A stretch of DNA of 64,000 nt, from NCBI GenBank assembly GCA_904846145.1, contig CAJGZL010000001.1:2914001-2978000 (forward strand), in the 5' to 3' direction. Positions within the stretch are counted from its first letter, which is position 1. Each line of letters opens with the position of its first letter. The notes below the pieces were generated by a model, which was not told the DNA's origin, did not search any database, and saw nothing but the letters and a program-made list of their open reading frames with translations. The DNA comes from Psychrobacter immobilis. Lineage in GTDB: Bacteria > Pseudomonadota > Gammaproteobacteria > Pseudomonadales > Moraxellaceae. A program made the translations under genes and the position numbers. Of the stretch, positions 36,871-45,906 are shown piece after piece.

Positions 36871-38787
36871 CTAATACCCAACCACAGCCGCATCGACGAT
36901 ACGTGGGTCAGATGAGCCGTAGACACCATTTGGCGTAATCATAATCGATTGCGTTGAACCCATTGCTGATTGCGGACTGACCGTATGACCCATTGATTCA
37001 AGCTTTTTCACAGTGTCAATATTCAATGCTTTTTCGATGCGAATCTCATCTGGCAACCATTGGTCATGAATACGTGGGGCATGAGTGGCCTCAGCGATAT
37101 TCATATCATGGTCGATGACGTTTGATAGGATTTGGGTGACGGTGGTGATGATACGACTACCACCTGGGCTACCTGTGACGATATAAGGCTTGCTGTCTTT
37201 GAACACTAAAGTAGGGCTCATAGAAGACAAGGGGCGCTTATCGCCTTCGACCGCATTGGCTTCACCGCCAAGTAACCCATAACCATTAGGCACGCCCGGC
37301 TTAGCAGAGAAATCATCCATTTCATTATTCAATAAAATTCCTGTTCCTTCAGCGACGAGGCCAGTGCCATAAGAGAAGTTCAACGTATAAGTATTGGCTA
37401 TCGCATTGCCAGCTTTATCCACGATAGAGAAATGCGTGGTTTGGTCACTTTCATAAGGCAGAGGGTTGTTGGCTTTAATCGTCGCGGCTGGCGTGGCTTT
37501 ATTTGGATCAATTAAGGTGCGCAGTTTGTCTGCATAAGCTTGAGAGGTGAGACCGCTGGCAGGTACGTCGACAAAGTCTGAGTCACCTAAGTACTCCGCT
37601 CGATCTGCATAAGCCAATTGCATCGCCTCAGCCATCAAGTGGATGGTCTGGGCGCTGTTTTGTCCATAGTCTTTGAGCGGATAGCCTTCTAAAATATTCA
37701 AAATCTGGATGATATGAATACCACCAGAAGAAGGCGGTGGCATCGAGACAATCTCGTAGCCACGATAATTGCCTTTGACTGGCTCGCGGGCGATTGCTTT
37801 ATAATCGCTCAAATCCTGCAAGCTCATCAGACCGCCTGCTTCGTTGACTGCTTTGACCAATTTTTGAGCGGTTTCTCCCTTGTAGAATCCATCGGCGCCT
37901 TGCGCGGCTATCAGCTTTAGCGAGCGGGCAAGCTCTGGCTGCTTTAAGCGCTCCCCAGGTTGATAGGCACTGCCGTCTGGTTTAAAGAACACCTTCTTAG
38001 TGCTGGGCCACTTTTGCAAACGGTCACTTAAGGCTTCTAATGATTCAGACAGACCTGCGGTCACTTCAATGCCATCTTCTGCTAACGCAATCGCTGGTGC
38101 CATGACTTGCCCGCGGCTCATCGTGCCGTGCTCTTCTAATGCTTTGAGTAGTCCTGCCACCGTGCCCGGCACGCCAACGGCTAAGCCGTGATAGCGAGAC
38201 AAATCGCTGACGGCGTTGCCTTCCTCATCGAGATACATATCACGAGTGGCGCTACTGGGCGCTTTTTCACGGTAATCGAGCGCCACGGTTTTGTCTTGCT
38301 TGGCATCATAAATCATCATAAAACCACCACCGCCGATGTTGCCCGCACGGGGTAGAGTGACAGCTAAGGCAAAGCCAACCGCGACGCCAGCATCGACAGC
38401 GTTACCACCCTCTTTTAAAATCTTTAAACCGATATCTGAAGCGAGCGCTTCTTGCGTGGCCACCATGCCATTCTTTGCCCAAACGGGATGATGAATCGCA
38501 TCCGCAGAGTAGATGGCTTGATCCGTTTTAGCCGTTGTGTTGGGTATTTTCTTTAGACTATCAGGCGCTGCAACAGTAATGCGCTGAGTTTCAGAAAGTA
38601 TCGTTGGTGCGTCAGTCATGATCGCTAGATTTATGGCGCTAGTATTTATCGAAGTGGTATTGATAGTGTCTTGAGTAGGTTGAGCGGCATGAGCAGGTAG
38701 GTGAACTAAAAATGCACTACTAATAATAACAATAGCGGCTTTAATGGTTGTTCGGTTTTGCTTAGTTTTTAGGGTTGATTTATGCAT
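36871..38787 (-). CDS. ggt: Gamma-glutamyltransferase (periplasmic)
   Basis: Ntn-hydrolase that cleaves and transfers the gamma-glutamyl group of glutathione in the periplasm; 638 residues including signal peptide (about residues 1-34, ending PAHA-AQP). The proenzyme is expected to self-cleave before Thr450 in YESDQTTHFSIVD, the nucleophile of the small subunit. Oxyanion and substrate residues lie in MPPPSSGGIHIIQIL and in TGSPGGSRIITTVTQ. About 70 extra polar residues follow the signal before the conserved core. The stop is followed by no clear terminator. Confidence 0.95.
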   Translation of the reverse strand: MHKSTLKTKQNRTTIKAAIVIISSAFLVHLPAHAAQPTQDTINTTSINTSAINLAIMTDAPTILSETQRITVAAPDSLKKIPNTTAKTDQAIYSADAIHHPVWAKNGMVATQEALASDIGLKILKEGGNAVDAGVAVGFALAVTLPRAGNIGGGGFMMIYDAKQDKTVALDYREKAPSSATRDMYLDEEGNAVSDLSRYHGLAVGVPGTVAGLLKALEEHGTMSRGQVMAPAIALAEDGIEVTAGLSESLEALSDRLQKWPSTKKVFFKPDGSAYQPGERLKQPELARSLKLIAAQGADGFYKGETAQKLVKAVNEAGGLMSLQDLSDYKAIAREPVKGNYRGYEIVSMPPPSSGGIHIIQILNILEGYPLKDYGQNSAQTIHLMAEAMQLAYADRAEYLGDSDFVDVPASGLTSQAYADKLRTLIDPNKATPAATIKANNPLPYESDQTTHFSIVDKAGNAIANTYTLNFSYGTGLVAEGTGILLNNEMDDFSAKPGVPNGYGLLGGEANAVEGDKRPLSSMSPTLVFKDSKPYIVTGSPGGSRIITTVTQILSNVIDHDMNIAEATHAPRIHDQWLPDEIRIEKALNIDTVKKLESMGHTVSPQSAMGSTQSIMITPNGVYGSSDPRIVDAAVVGY

Positions 38788-39162
38788 CGCAAAATCCTTT
38801 TTACGGATGAGAAGAGAGTGACTAATTTACCATTAATATTATTTGTCTAATAGCAGGTTTAGAGTAGCAGTATAAAAGCGTAACGGCTAGAAATTAAATA
38901 TGGTTGAGCCTTTATTTTTTTATGGTCTGATATAAAATGCATAGTATATCTTTCAGCAGTGGCTACTTATTATCTCTTCATGATTTACGATCGTCTTTAG
39001 CGTGGCTTAAGGATGTGCTGCTTTTACTGTTAAAGAATTTTTATCAATACGAGATGAATATACCTTACTTTTTAATTACTAAAAAGTAATCTTATGTGTT
39101 ATAAATAAAAGTGTTATTAGCATAACTAAAATATCTATTATTCGATAAACATAAGGGTTTTT
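38788..39162. other. Divergent spacer between ggt and the YDxxG lipoprotein gene
   Basis: 375 bp, AT-rich. I see no hairpin, repeat or ORF; a weak AAGGG precedes the lipoprotein ATG. Confidence 0.35.
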
Positions 39163-41187
39163 ATGTCGTTGCCTATTCAGCACTCTTTGGTTAAAAAACA
39201 AGCATCCCACCTTGAACCTATTAAAAACAATAAGCATAAAACCCTTTCACTAGCAGTCTGTGCCGTGATGCTTGGTAGCACTGTGTTAGTAGGCTGTCAA
39301 TCCAATCCTACACCAATCAAAAACAGTGGCAAAGCTATGATTGATTTCAGTGTCGCCGATAGCCGTCAAAATCAAGCCCAAGCGCAGAGCTTTAATACGG
39401 CACTTAATGCTAATGATGAGCGTTATGAGCAGCTATTTGATCAAAGCCAATTCCCTAGTACAGAAACCCAAGCCAAAAATCGATTAATAAAAGCCATACG
39501 CCAGCATTTAGCGACAGAGCAAGTTGCTGTAGCGCAAGCGCGTTATTATTCAACGCCTTTTATTAAGTCCGATAGCATTGACGCAGGATCTACTAGTCTA
39601 CTCAAGACAGTTATTGAACTCTATGCTTATAATGCTGAAAATCAAAGCTATAGCGATTATGATGATTATGTTAATGCAGAAGACGACGATAGTTACTATG
39701 GCGACGATGATCTAGAAGAGTATAGCCGAGTGGATGCGGCAGACGAAGTGGTCGTTGTAGAGACCGACACTGATGACTATGACGCTGATAACTATGACGC
39801 TGACGGCTATGATCAAGAGGGTTACGATTATAATGGCTATGATAAAGACGGTTACGACTACGATGGTTATGATTATTATGGCTATGATATAAACGGCTAC
39901 GATTATGAAGGCTATGATGAATACGGTTATGATCAAGATGGTGACTATGGCTATAGCTCAGATGAAGATTATAGCTCGGACGATGATTATGACGATAGCG
40001 GCATAAAGGATAAGCTTGATAAATTAAACCCAAAAGGGTTATTAAAGAGCTATGAGGCGATGCAAATTCAAAAGCAGCAAGCGAGCACTAACAAAGATAG
40101 TGTCACTGCAAATGAGCCTTTGACAGGTATGCTTGGCAGCATGTTGGGTATGCTGGATCGTACCCCTGAGCAAGTGCAAGCGATGAATGCTTATCAATAC
40201 AAAAACTTAACCTTCAATAGTGTGAGTCACTATAAGCCTGAGCAAAAACAACTGCAGAGTGTCTATAGCTACGACTACCTAACGCCAACGCTTAGCTCAT
40301 CGATACAAATACCGCTAGCACTGGATTTTAAAGACAGCCGTATCACTCTTGATCCCTCGGCATTGATGCCGCTAGCGGCTTTGCTCAATCCTGAACATAC
40401 GCCGCTACCCAACGAGATGACAGCACATACGGTAGATTTTGGTCTGCCTGAGAGTATAACCTCGCAGCTGCCTTTTGAGGTGATATATGATGCGCTCATC
40501 AGTGCGGTACAAGAGGGTATGGCGGAGCTGCCTGAGGACAACTTCAGTGCTATAGATATCAAAGGTGATGCCTTTGCAAAAGAGGTCGGGGCCACGCGCG
40601 CAGTAAAGGTCTATTTTGGCAGTAAGCAAAGCGGTGAGTTGCTCGGTAAAGTCCTTAAACACTTTAGCCAGTCACTAGATAGCTATGTACAGGCCAATCC
40701 TGATAAGTATCCTGATGATGCTGTGCTCAGCCGTGCTATTGCCAAAATCCAGCTCTATAATAAAGGCTATCAAAGCGCTGATATAGGGTCGCTGATGCAG
40801 CTGATAGAGGCGATCGGCCCTCTGTCATTTAACCAAGTCAATTACTATTATCTGGACAGCTCAGATCGCCTGCTTGCCAAGCAACAGCGACTAAACATAG
40901 GCGGCGATCTGTTCGGTCAACAGACGGCTATGCTCAATCAAGTACGCTACGATAAAGCCCAGTTCGATCAGCATACACTAACACCATTATTAACGCAGTC
41001 TTTTGGTGTGAATGCTGCGCCTGCAATAGATGGCAATGCTTGGCTTGACGATCAGCGTTTGCAAAAAGAGAGACTCTCGCAAGCGCGTTATGCTCGCTAT
41101 AGTTATGACGATAGTGACTATGACTCTTATAATGATGTCACTGAAGACGTTGCTGATGCTTATGAAAGTGACACTGATAACGATTAA
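39163..41187 (+). CDS. Large lipoprotein with eleven YDxxG pentapeptides, unknown function
   Basis: 674-residue protein. A long signal region ends in lipobox VLVGC (Cys45), with Gln46 at +2 favouring outer-membrane sorting. Residues 165-280 are extremely rich in Asp and Tyr. Inside them lie eleven consecutive in-register pentapeptides at 206-260: YDADN, YDADG, YDQEG, YDYNG, YDKDG, YDYDG, YDYYG, YDING, YDYEG, YDEYG, YDQDG. D-x-D-G stretches recall calcium-binding loops, which is speculation. The C-terminal 380 residues look globular (beta-rich, YYYLDSSDRLLAK). No known domain is recognised. The next gene is a similarly organised lipoprotein 58 bp downstream. Confidence 0.8.
   Translation: MSLPIQHSLVKKQASHLEPIKNNKHKTLSLAVCAVMLGSTVLVGCQSNPTPIKNSGKAMIDFSVADSRQNQAQAQSFNTALNANDERYEQLFDQSQFPSTETQAKNRLIKAIRQHLATEQVAVAQARYYSTPFIKSDSIDAGSTSLLKTVIELYAYNAENQSYSDYDDYVNAEDDDSYYGDDDLEEYSRVDAADEVVVVETDTDDYDADNYDADGYDQEGYDYNGYDKDGYDYDGYDYYGYDINGYDYEGYDEYGYDQDGDYGYSSDEDYSSDDDYDDSGIKDKLDKLNPKGLLKSYEAMQIQKQQASTNKDSVTANEPLTGMLGSMLGMLDRTPEQVQAMNAYQYKNLTFNSVSHYKPEQKQLQSVYSYDYLTPTLSSSIQIPLALDFKDSRITLDPSALMPLAALLNPEHTPLPNEMTAHTVDFGLPESITSQLPFEVIYDALISAVQEGMAELPEDNFSAIDIKGDAFAKEVGATRAVKVYFGSKQSGELLGKVLKHFSQSLDSYVQANPDKYPDDAVLSRAIAKIQLYNKGYQSADIGSLMQLIEAIGPLSFNQVNYYYLDSSDRLLAKQQRLNIGGDLFGQQTAMLNQVRYDKAQFDQHTLTPLLTQSFGVNAAPAIDGNAWLDDQRLQKERLSQARYARYSYDDSDYDSYNDVTEDVADAYESDTDND
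39778..39942 (+). repeat. 15-bp repeat array encoding YDxxG x 11
   Basis: Eleven 15-bp units, TAYGAYnnnnnyGGy-like, in the first lipoprotein gene. Tyr, Asp and Gly codon positions are conserved, while the two middle codons vary. All units keep the frame. Confidence 0.92.
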
Positions 41188-41245
41188 AGATGATAAGAGT
41201 CATTCAAAAGTCAATATATCAGAGTAACGCATTTAAGGATAAATA

Positions 41246-43144
41246 ATGAAAACCATATTTCAAGCTAAAATAAATAAATTGCCGTTAAAAAGTAATGTTA
41301 CCACCTTGTTATCGAGCGCCTTTGTCTTTAGCGGTTTGTTACTCGTAGGCTGTCAGACTACACCTGTCAATGTCTCCAGCGCTGCTAACAACACGTCTAC
41401 AGCAGCTAAAACGATTTTGGCTCAAGCACTTCAAAAGCAGCGTCGCCAGTCTTTTAGCTACCATAGTGATATGCAGATCAGTAATGAGCAGCAGTTTAGC
41501 AATATTGACAGCACGCAGCTGGTCGCTACCGATGATGTCGATAGTTATTGCGTGGATACTCATGATCAAGCGTATGCAGACTTGATAACGCAGGCCGAGG
41601 CGCTAGACTCAGAGGTAACAGATACGGCCTTTGAAACCCAGCGCGGCGCTATAAAACAAAGCTATCTAGACTGTAATCAAGCTTATGAGGCATGGAGCGC
41701 TCAGCAAGGTTATGACGATTATGATTATGATAATGGATATTACGAAGAGTCTGACCCATACGATTACGATGCATCAGCCTATAGCGAAGATGATGAAATT
41801 GTTGTTGTAGAGTCTGAGGAAGTAGGTCAGGAGGGCGCAACTATTGTTGAAACCAGCCATATTAAATCCAACGCTACTGATAATAGTAAGAGCGAAAATA
41901 ATAATAAAGAAGCTATATCCCCTTATTATCAGCAACTATTTGATAGCTTTGATGACAAAACCAGCGTCTTAGATATCAAAAAAGCAAAATTGCTAGACGC
42001 TTATCTACTAAAGCCGTTATCTATTAATGCCCAAGGAGTTTATCAGCCGCTGGCAGGTCGATTCACTATGCTCGGTAGCGCTCAATATCAGTCTCGTAAT
42101 AATACCAGCAGTATTAATCAGCCTGTTTATGTCGATCTAAAATCAGGTAATCTTTACCTTTGGGCAGATAATTTTGCGATGTTTAATTCAGAGTTATTAG
42201 ACAATAAGCTTGGTGTCAAGTGGCAAAATAAATGGCTGCGCTTAGCGATTGACGATGGCACTTTGCCGAAAGGTTTTGGTAGTGCGGTCATAAAAACACA
42301 CTTTGAGGCGATAGACTATATCTATGAGCAAGCAGATGTCAGCCAGTTTGATTTTATTGCGCCTAATAGCTTACTTACCTTAACCCCTAGGCTACCCGAG
42401 CAGCAGCTTGCGCCTATGATGCAAAGCCCACAAATTATTCGTCGATTACAAACTAGTACTAGCTCTGAGCAAATGCAAATGGACTACCTGCGTTATTTTT
42501 ATGAGAAAATAAGCGTACAGTATCCTGAGCTTATAGACAATGACATCGATGTAGAAACCCCAAGCGCGATTTTTGCTACAGGCTCGCTTAGCAGTAATAA
42601 TATTGTCAAAAAAGGGCTAGCGATGATTAATAAAATAATCACTGCCGATGATGATGTAGCCGATATCGACAATATGGATGTCGTTGCTAGTACAGACGGT
42701 TTAGAAGATCTGGACAGTTCTGATCTATCAGCTAACAAAATTGAGTCGATAGCACAGCAATTATATGGCTTTGATAATAGAGGCCAACTACAGTGGTATC
42801 ATGAACGTGGTCAGGTCTCGTTTGACACTAGTGCTAATGATACCGCTAAGCCGCAAAAGACCATTGATGTACTACAGCAATATCTGCCACTACAACGTCA
42901 AGACATTATCTTTCCTAACTTACCAAGCGATGTGCAAATACCTAATGCCAGTAATAGTGTAGATATAAGAGCCTATAGTAAAGAGCTGGCTGAGTATTAT
43001 CGCGCGGGTAATGGCACATTTATGGGTAAAATGTTATTCAATATGTTATCTGTATTCAAAATGCAAACAGAGGCGTTAGCTACTGAAGAGGCCTATGAGT
43101 TAGAAGAAGAAACTATGGACGTTGTCGTTGAGGAAGCGGAATAG
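41246..43144 (+). CDS. Second large Tyr/Asp-rich lipoprotein, unknown function
   Basis: 632 residues with lipoprotein signal ending LLLVGC (Cys36, Gln at +2). It parallels the preceding gene: lipobox VGCQ, a helical Gln-rich stretch, a Tyr/Asp tract at 155-180 (QQGYDDYDYDNGYYEESD), an acidic DEIVVVESEE motif (compare DEVVVVETDT upstream), then a globular C-terminal part with VDLKSGNLYLWADN and LYGFDNRGQLQWYHERG. I read the two as distant paralogues. The ATG has AAGGATAA, a good Shine-Dalgarno. It ends before a bidirectional terminator. No known domain recognised. Confidence 0.8.
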   Translation: MKTIFQAKINKLPLKSNVTTLLSSAFVFSGLLLVGCQTTPVNVSSAANNTSTAAKTILAQALQKQRRQSFSYHSDMQISNEQQFSNIDSTQLVATDDVDSYCVDTHDQAYADLITQAEALDSEVTDTAFETQRGAIKQSYLDCNQAYEAWSAQQGYDDYDYDNGYYEESDPYDYDASAYSEDDEIVVVESEEVGQEGATIVETSHIKSNATDNSKSENNNKEAISPYYQQLFDSFDDKTSVLDIKKAKLLDAYLLKPLSINAQGVYQPLAGRFTMLGSAQYQSRNNTSSINQPVYVDLKSGNLYLWADNFAMFNSELLDNKLGVKWQNKWLRLAIDDGTLPKGFGSAVIKTHFEAIDYIYEQADVSQFDFIAPNSLLTLTPRLPEQQLAPMMQSPQIIRRLQTSTSSEQMQMDYLRYFYEKISVQYPELIDNDIDVETPSAIFATGSLSSNNIVKKGLAMINKIITADDDVADIDNMDVVASTDGLEDLDSSDLSANKIESIAQQLYGFDNRGQLQWYHERGQVSFDTSANDTAKPQKTIDVLQQYLPLQRQDIIFPNLPSDVQIPNASNSVDIRAYSKELAEYYRAGNGTFMGKMLFNMLSVFKMQTEALATEEAYELEEETMDVVVEEAE

Positions 43145-43163
43145 CATAGATTTGTTTACTAGG

Positions 43164-43192
43164 AAGGCTACTCTTATAAGAGTAGCCTTTTT
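43164..43192. terminator. Bidirectional terminator after the lipoprotein pair
   Basis: AAGGCTACTCTTA and TAAGAGTAGCCTT form an almost loopless 13-bp palindrome (effective loop about 4-6 nt) with T-run at 43188-43192. It separates the convergent genes at 43144 and 43210. Confidence 0.88.
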
Positions 43193-43209
43193 AAAAATGC
43201 TCTATAAAA

Positions 43210-43863
43210 CTATTTTAGAGCGATCGTATAGCTTAGCGGCTTATCTTGTAAGTTATACGTCTTAATAGCCTGTAGCTTAAAGGCGTTGCGATCATAAAAG
43301 TTTTCATCTTGCGCAGCTCTAAGCTCTAGCATATCCATCATAGAATAATAATCATCTAAGGTACTCCCAAAAAGCTTTTTGGCGATATAATCTATATAGG
43401 CTTTATTGTAGCCCTGTATTTCAAACTTAGTATAATAACTATCCTCAGCGCGATTGATCAGCAGCTCGTCGGTAATCTCTATCCGTGATGGGCAATTAAA
43501 GCAGCCTGGAATAAACTGTACGTTTTCTATATCAACTTGGCTAAGTAAATTCTTGGTCTCAGTGTTTTTGCTATTATAAGTGACATTTGATTGGGTGTTA
43601 TACTGACAGTTTTCAGTGTTCATTATAGTAATGAAATTTATTTTACCGCTTTTACTGACGCCCACATCTAGCTTACAAGTGTCTGAATCGCTATTGCTAT
43701 AGCCATTCCAGTCTTGTTTACTTAGTCCCAGCTTGTACTGCTTATTTAAAGTATTGATATCCTTACCTAAGGAGCTTGGCGCAATAAAACTGTTATAGTT
43801 AGCGGCATAAGTAGGTAAGCAAACCACAGTGCCAACAATTATTATCAATATGCTATTTTTCAT
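43210..43863 (-). CDS. Exported protein of unknown function
   Basis: 217 residues with an ordinary signal peptide (MKNSILIIIVGTVVCLPTYA-ANY). The mature part has four cysteines in CKLDVG, NCQYNT and CFNCPSR, which could form disulfides in the periplasm, and is otherwise polar. No family recognised. It is convergent with the lipoprotein pair and lies next to a MITE-like element upstream. A weak GGTATTAC-type context precedes the ATG. Confidence 0.7.
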   Translation of the reverse strand: MKNSILIIIVGTVVCLPTYAANYNSFIAPSSLGKDINTLNKQYKLGLSKQDWNGYSNSDSDTCKLDVGVSKSGKINFITIMNTENCQYNTQSNVTYNSKNTETKNLLSQVDIENVQFIPGCFNCPSRIEITDELLINRAEDSYYTKFEIQGYNKAYIDYIAKKLFGSTLDDYYSMMDMLELRAAQDENFYDRNAFKLQAIKTYNLQDKPLSYTIALK

Positions 43864-43929
43864 AGTAATACCTAGTTTTAAGATTCTAAACTCAAGCTAA
43901 TTCAACATCAAATTATTTCGTTGTTATAG

Positions 43930-44164
43930 TTAGGGCATGTCTCTAATCTGAACGTCCGAGACTAAATGGACTAAAAAAGGCTAAATATTGGCAGAGCAGT
44001 GTCAAATAGCTCATCAATATATCGATATTAATAGCGCTATTATTCTAGCCCTGCTGCAATTTTGCTCATTTTTATCACCATCTTCAAATTGAGCCACGCC
44101 CTAGTAGCCTAAACTATTAATGATAAAAACGAGCTAACGTTTATGAATGTCCAACAGGCCCTAA
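43930..44164. mobile_element. MITE-like element with TTAGGGC inverted ends
   Basis: 235-bp noncoding segment bounded by TTAGGGCATGT on the left and ACAGGCCCTAA on the right, inverted copies with 10 of 11 matches. Counting from GGGC, both ends adjoin a TA dinucleotide, compatible with a TA target duplication. An internal, minus-strand TAGGGCGTGGCTCAATTTG (near 44080-44103) repeats the end sequence. No transposase is inside. Related ends occur elsewhere in the window (44311, 47585, 51929, 55876). The mobile interpretation is inference. Confidence 0.5.
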
Positions 44165-44310
44165 CAATTATAAATCTATCTTAGCTATTTATAGCTTGAT
44201 TTATGTATCAGTGCTTATTATGAGCAGATTAAAGATTTGTCTAATTAACCCTTTTTATAGTATCAGGTAATAGACTTAGTACTTTCAATCGACTCTCTTA
44301 GCAACTACTG

Positions 44311-44325
44311 TCAACAGACCCTAAT
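44311..44325. repeat. Solo copy of the TCAACAGACCCTA motif
   Basis: TCAACAGACCCTA (minus: TAGGGTCTGTTGA) just upstream of the universal stress gene. Identical copies lie at 47585-47597 and 55876-55888. Confidence 0.6.
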
Positions 44326-44337
44326 TAAGGAGAAGTT

Positions 44338-45178
44338 ATGACTACTCAATTGAATATTTTAGCATGTGTTGATGGATCAGCGGTGACGGAGTCGGTTTGC
44401 GATTATGCCATTTGGTATGCCAATAAATTAAATCTACCAGTAGCCTTGCTCAACAACAAGGCGTAGTTTAGCAGGCTCGATAGGGATGAACAGCCGCCAA
44501 AATCTATTAGAGCAATTGACTAAGATAGACGAGCAAAGATCACAAATAGCTAATGATTATAGTAAAGCGCTAGTTGAAGACACCAAAAGTTATATTAATG
44601 GGAAGTCTGACGTTGAGGTTAATGTTTTTCGCCGCCGTGGCAAGCTGTTATCCGTAATTGAGTTCTATAAAGATAGTAGTCGCGCCATCGTCATGGGACG
44701 ACGCGGAGAAGATCATAAAAATGATCATATTAATATCGGTAGTCAAATTGAAACCATCGCTCGCTCATCAAGTGTCCCTATCTTAATTTGTTCTGAAGAC
44801 TTTAAGACGCCAAGCTCATATATGATAGCTTTTGATGCCAGTGATACTGCTGTTAAAGCAGTTGGCTTAATCACCAAAAGCCCGGTATTAAAAAGCTTGA
44901 AAGGTCATATTGTCATGATAGGCAATCATGATGACTCTTCAAGACAGAGCTTAGTCGCCGCCTCAGAGCAGCTAAAATCGGCAGGATATTTGGTCGATAC
45001 CCATCACTTACCTGAGTCTAATGCGGTTGATGGACTGCTCGCGTTTCAAGCGAAAAACGATGTGGATATTATCGTCATCGGTGCTTATGGTCGCTCTAAA
45101 TTTCAGCAGTTATTCTTAGGCAGTACGACGACCAAAGTGATCGCTAAGACGACCTCTCCTGTTATTTTGGTACGTTAG
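44338..45178 (+). pseudogene. Frameshifted universal stress protein (tandem UspA)
   Basis: A two-domain universal stress protein broken near 44440-44460. The first 42 codons (MTTQLNILACVDGSAVTESV... ending LLNNKA) stop at a TAG at 44464-44466. The rest continues in the +1 frame, RRSLAGSIGMNSRQ..., and is open to 45178. Intact relatives carry a few more residues between LL and the SLAGSIG motif, so a small deletion not divisible by three at the CAACAACAA stretch is likely. The C-terminal half keeps the nucleotide-binding motif GAYGRSKFQQLFLGS. The ATG at 44486 could express only residues after the lesion. A sequencing error is the alternative. Confidence 0.8.
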
Positions 45179-45247
45179 ATCATTCTTATCATTATCGTAG
45201 CGTGCTCATAATTTGTCATCGGACGTATGAATAAAAGGAGAAGTAAA

Positions 45248-45847
45248 ATGTGGGATGAGCGTTATAGCGAGGCAGGGTTTGCTTTTGGGACTGAGCCTAA
45301 TGATTTTTTGAGAGAAGAGTTTGGGCGCATACCAGCAGGTGGACGCGTACTTTGTCTGGCTGAAGGTGAGGGTAGGAATGCTGTATTCTTGGCTCAAAAC
45401 GGCTATCAAGTCACGGGTATGGACTCCTCTAAAGTAGGCTTAGATAAAGCGCAGAAATTAGCTAGCGATAAAGGCGTCACTATCACAACGCAAGTGGTAG
45501 ATCTTGCTGATTACGAGTTTGGTGAGCAGCAGTGGGACGGTATTGTCGTTATGTGGGTACATCTGCCAACGCCGCTTCGTCAGCATATCCATGCTCAGAT
45601 TGCAGCAGCGTTAAAGCCTGCTGGCGTGCTTATTTTAGAGGCTTATACCCAGCAGCAGCTCGAGATGGATGCGGTTGGTGGGCCACCAGCGACTCAGAGG
45701 GATCGATTTGGCTCATTAGCCACTTTGCAGTACGAGCTTGCAGAACTCAAAGAAGTCGTTGGGGTAGAGACACAGCGTATGGTTTCAGAAGGGACACGTC
45801 ACCAAGGAATTAGCGCTGTAGTGCAGTTTATAGCGTACAAAGAATAG
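45248..45847 (+). CDS. Class I SAM-dependent methyltransferase
   Basis: 199-residue Rossmann-fold methyltransferase of the small TehB/thiopurine-like type. The SAM-binding block is VLCLAEGEGRNAVFLAQNGYQVTGMDSS, with GEGRNAVFLA as motif I and acidic Asp at the end of beta-2; LILEAYTQQQL is the later strand. The N-terminus MWDERYSEAGFAFGTEPN is characteristic of this group. The ATG at 45248 is chosen because AAGGAG (45235-45240) lies 7 bp upstream; an ATG at 45227 has no such site. Substrate unknown. Confidence 0.88.
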   Translation: MWDERYSEAGFAFGTEPNDFLREEFGRIPAGGRVLCLAEGEGRNAVFLAQNGYQVTGMDSSKVGLDKAQKLASDKGVTITTQVVDLADYEFGEQQWDGIVVMWVHLPTPLRQHIHAQIAAALKPAGVLILEAYTQQQLEMDAVGGPPATQRDRFGSLATLQYELAELKEVVGVETQRMVSEGTRHQGISAVVQFIAYKE

Positions 45848-45906
45848 CTGATTTGAGAAGTGGTAAAAGGGTAGTTTTATAAATGAGCGTTAACGATATA
45901 AGCATT

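Noticed and set aside
39778..39942. Possible CRISPR-like array
   Set aside because: Units are contiguous 15-bp coding repeats without spacers; the same holds for 16671-16778 and 602-664.
39671..40033. Minus-strand His/Tyr/Ser-rich ORF opposite the YDxxG array
   Set aside because: Composition is forced by the repeat on the other strand.
45532..45813. Alternative ORF inside the methyltransferase gene
   Set aside because: It overlaps the SAM-methyltransferase in another frame and lacks a ribosome-binding site.
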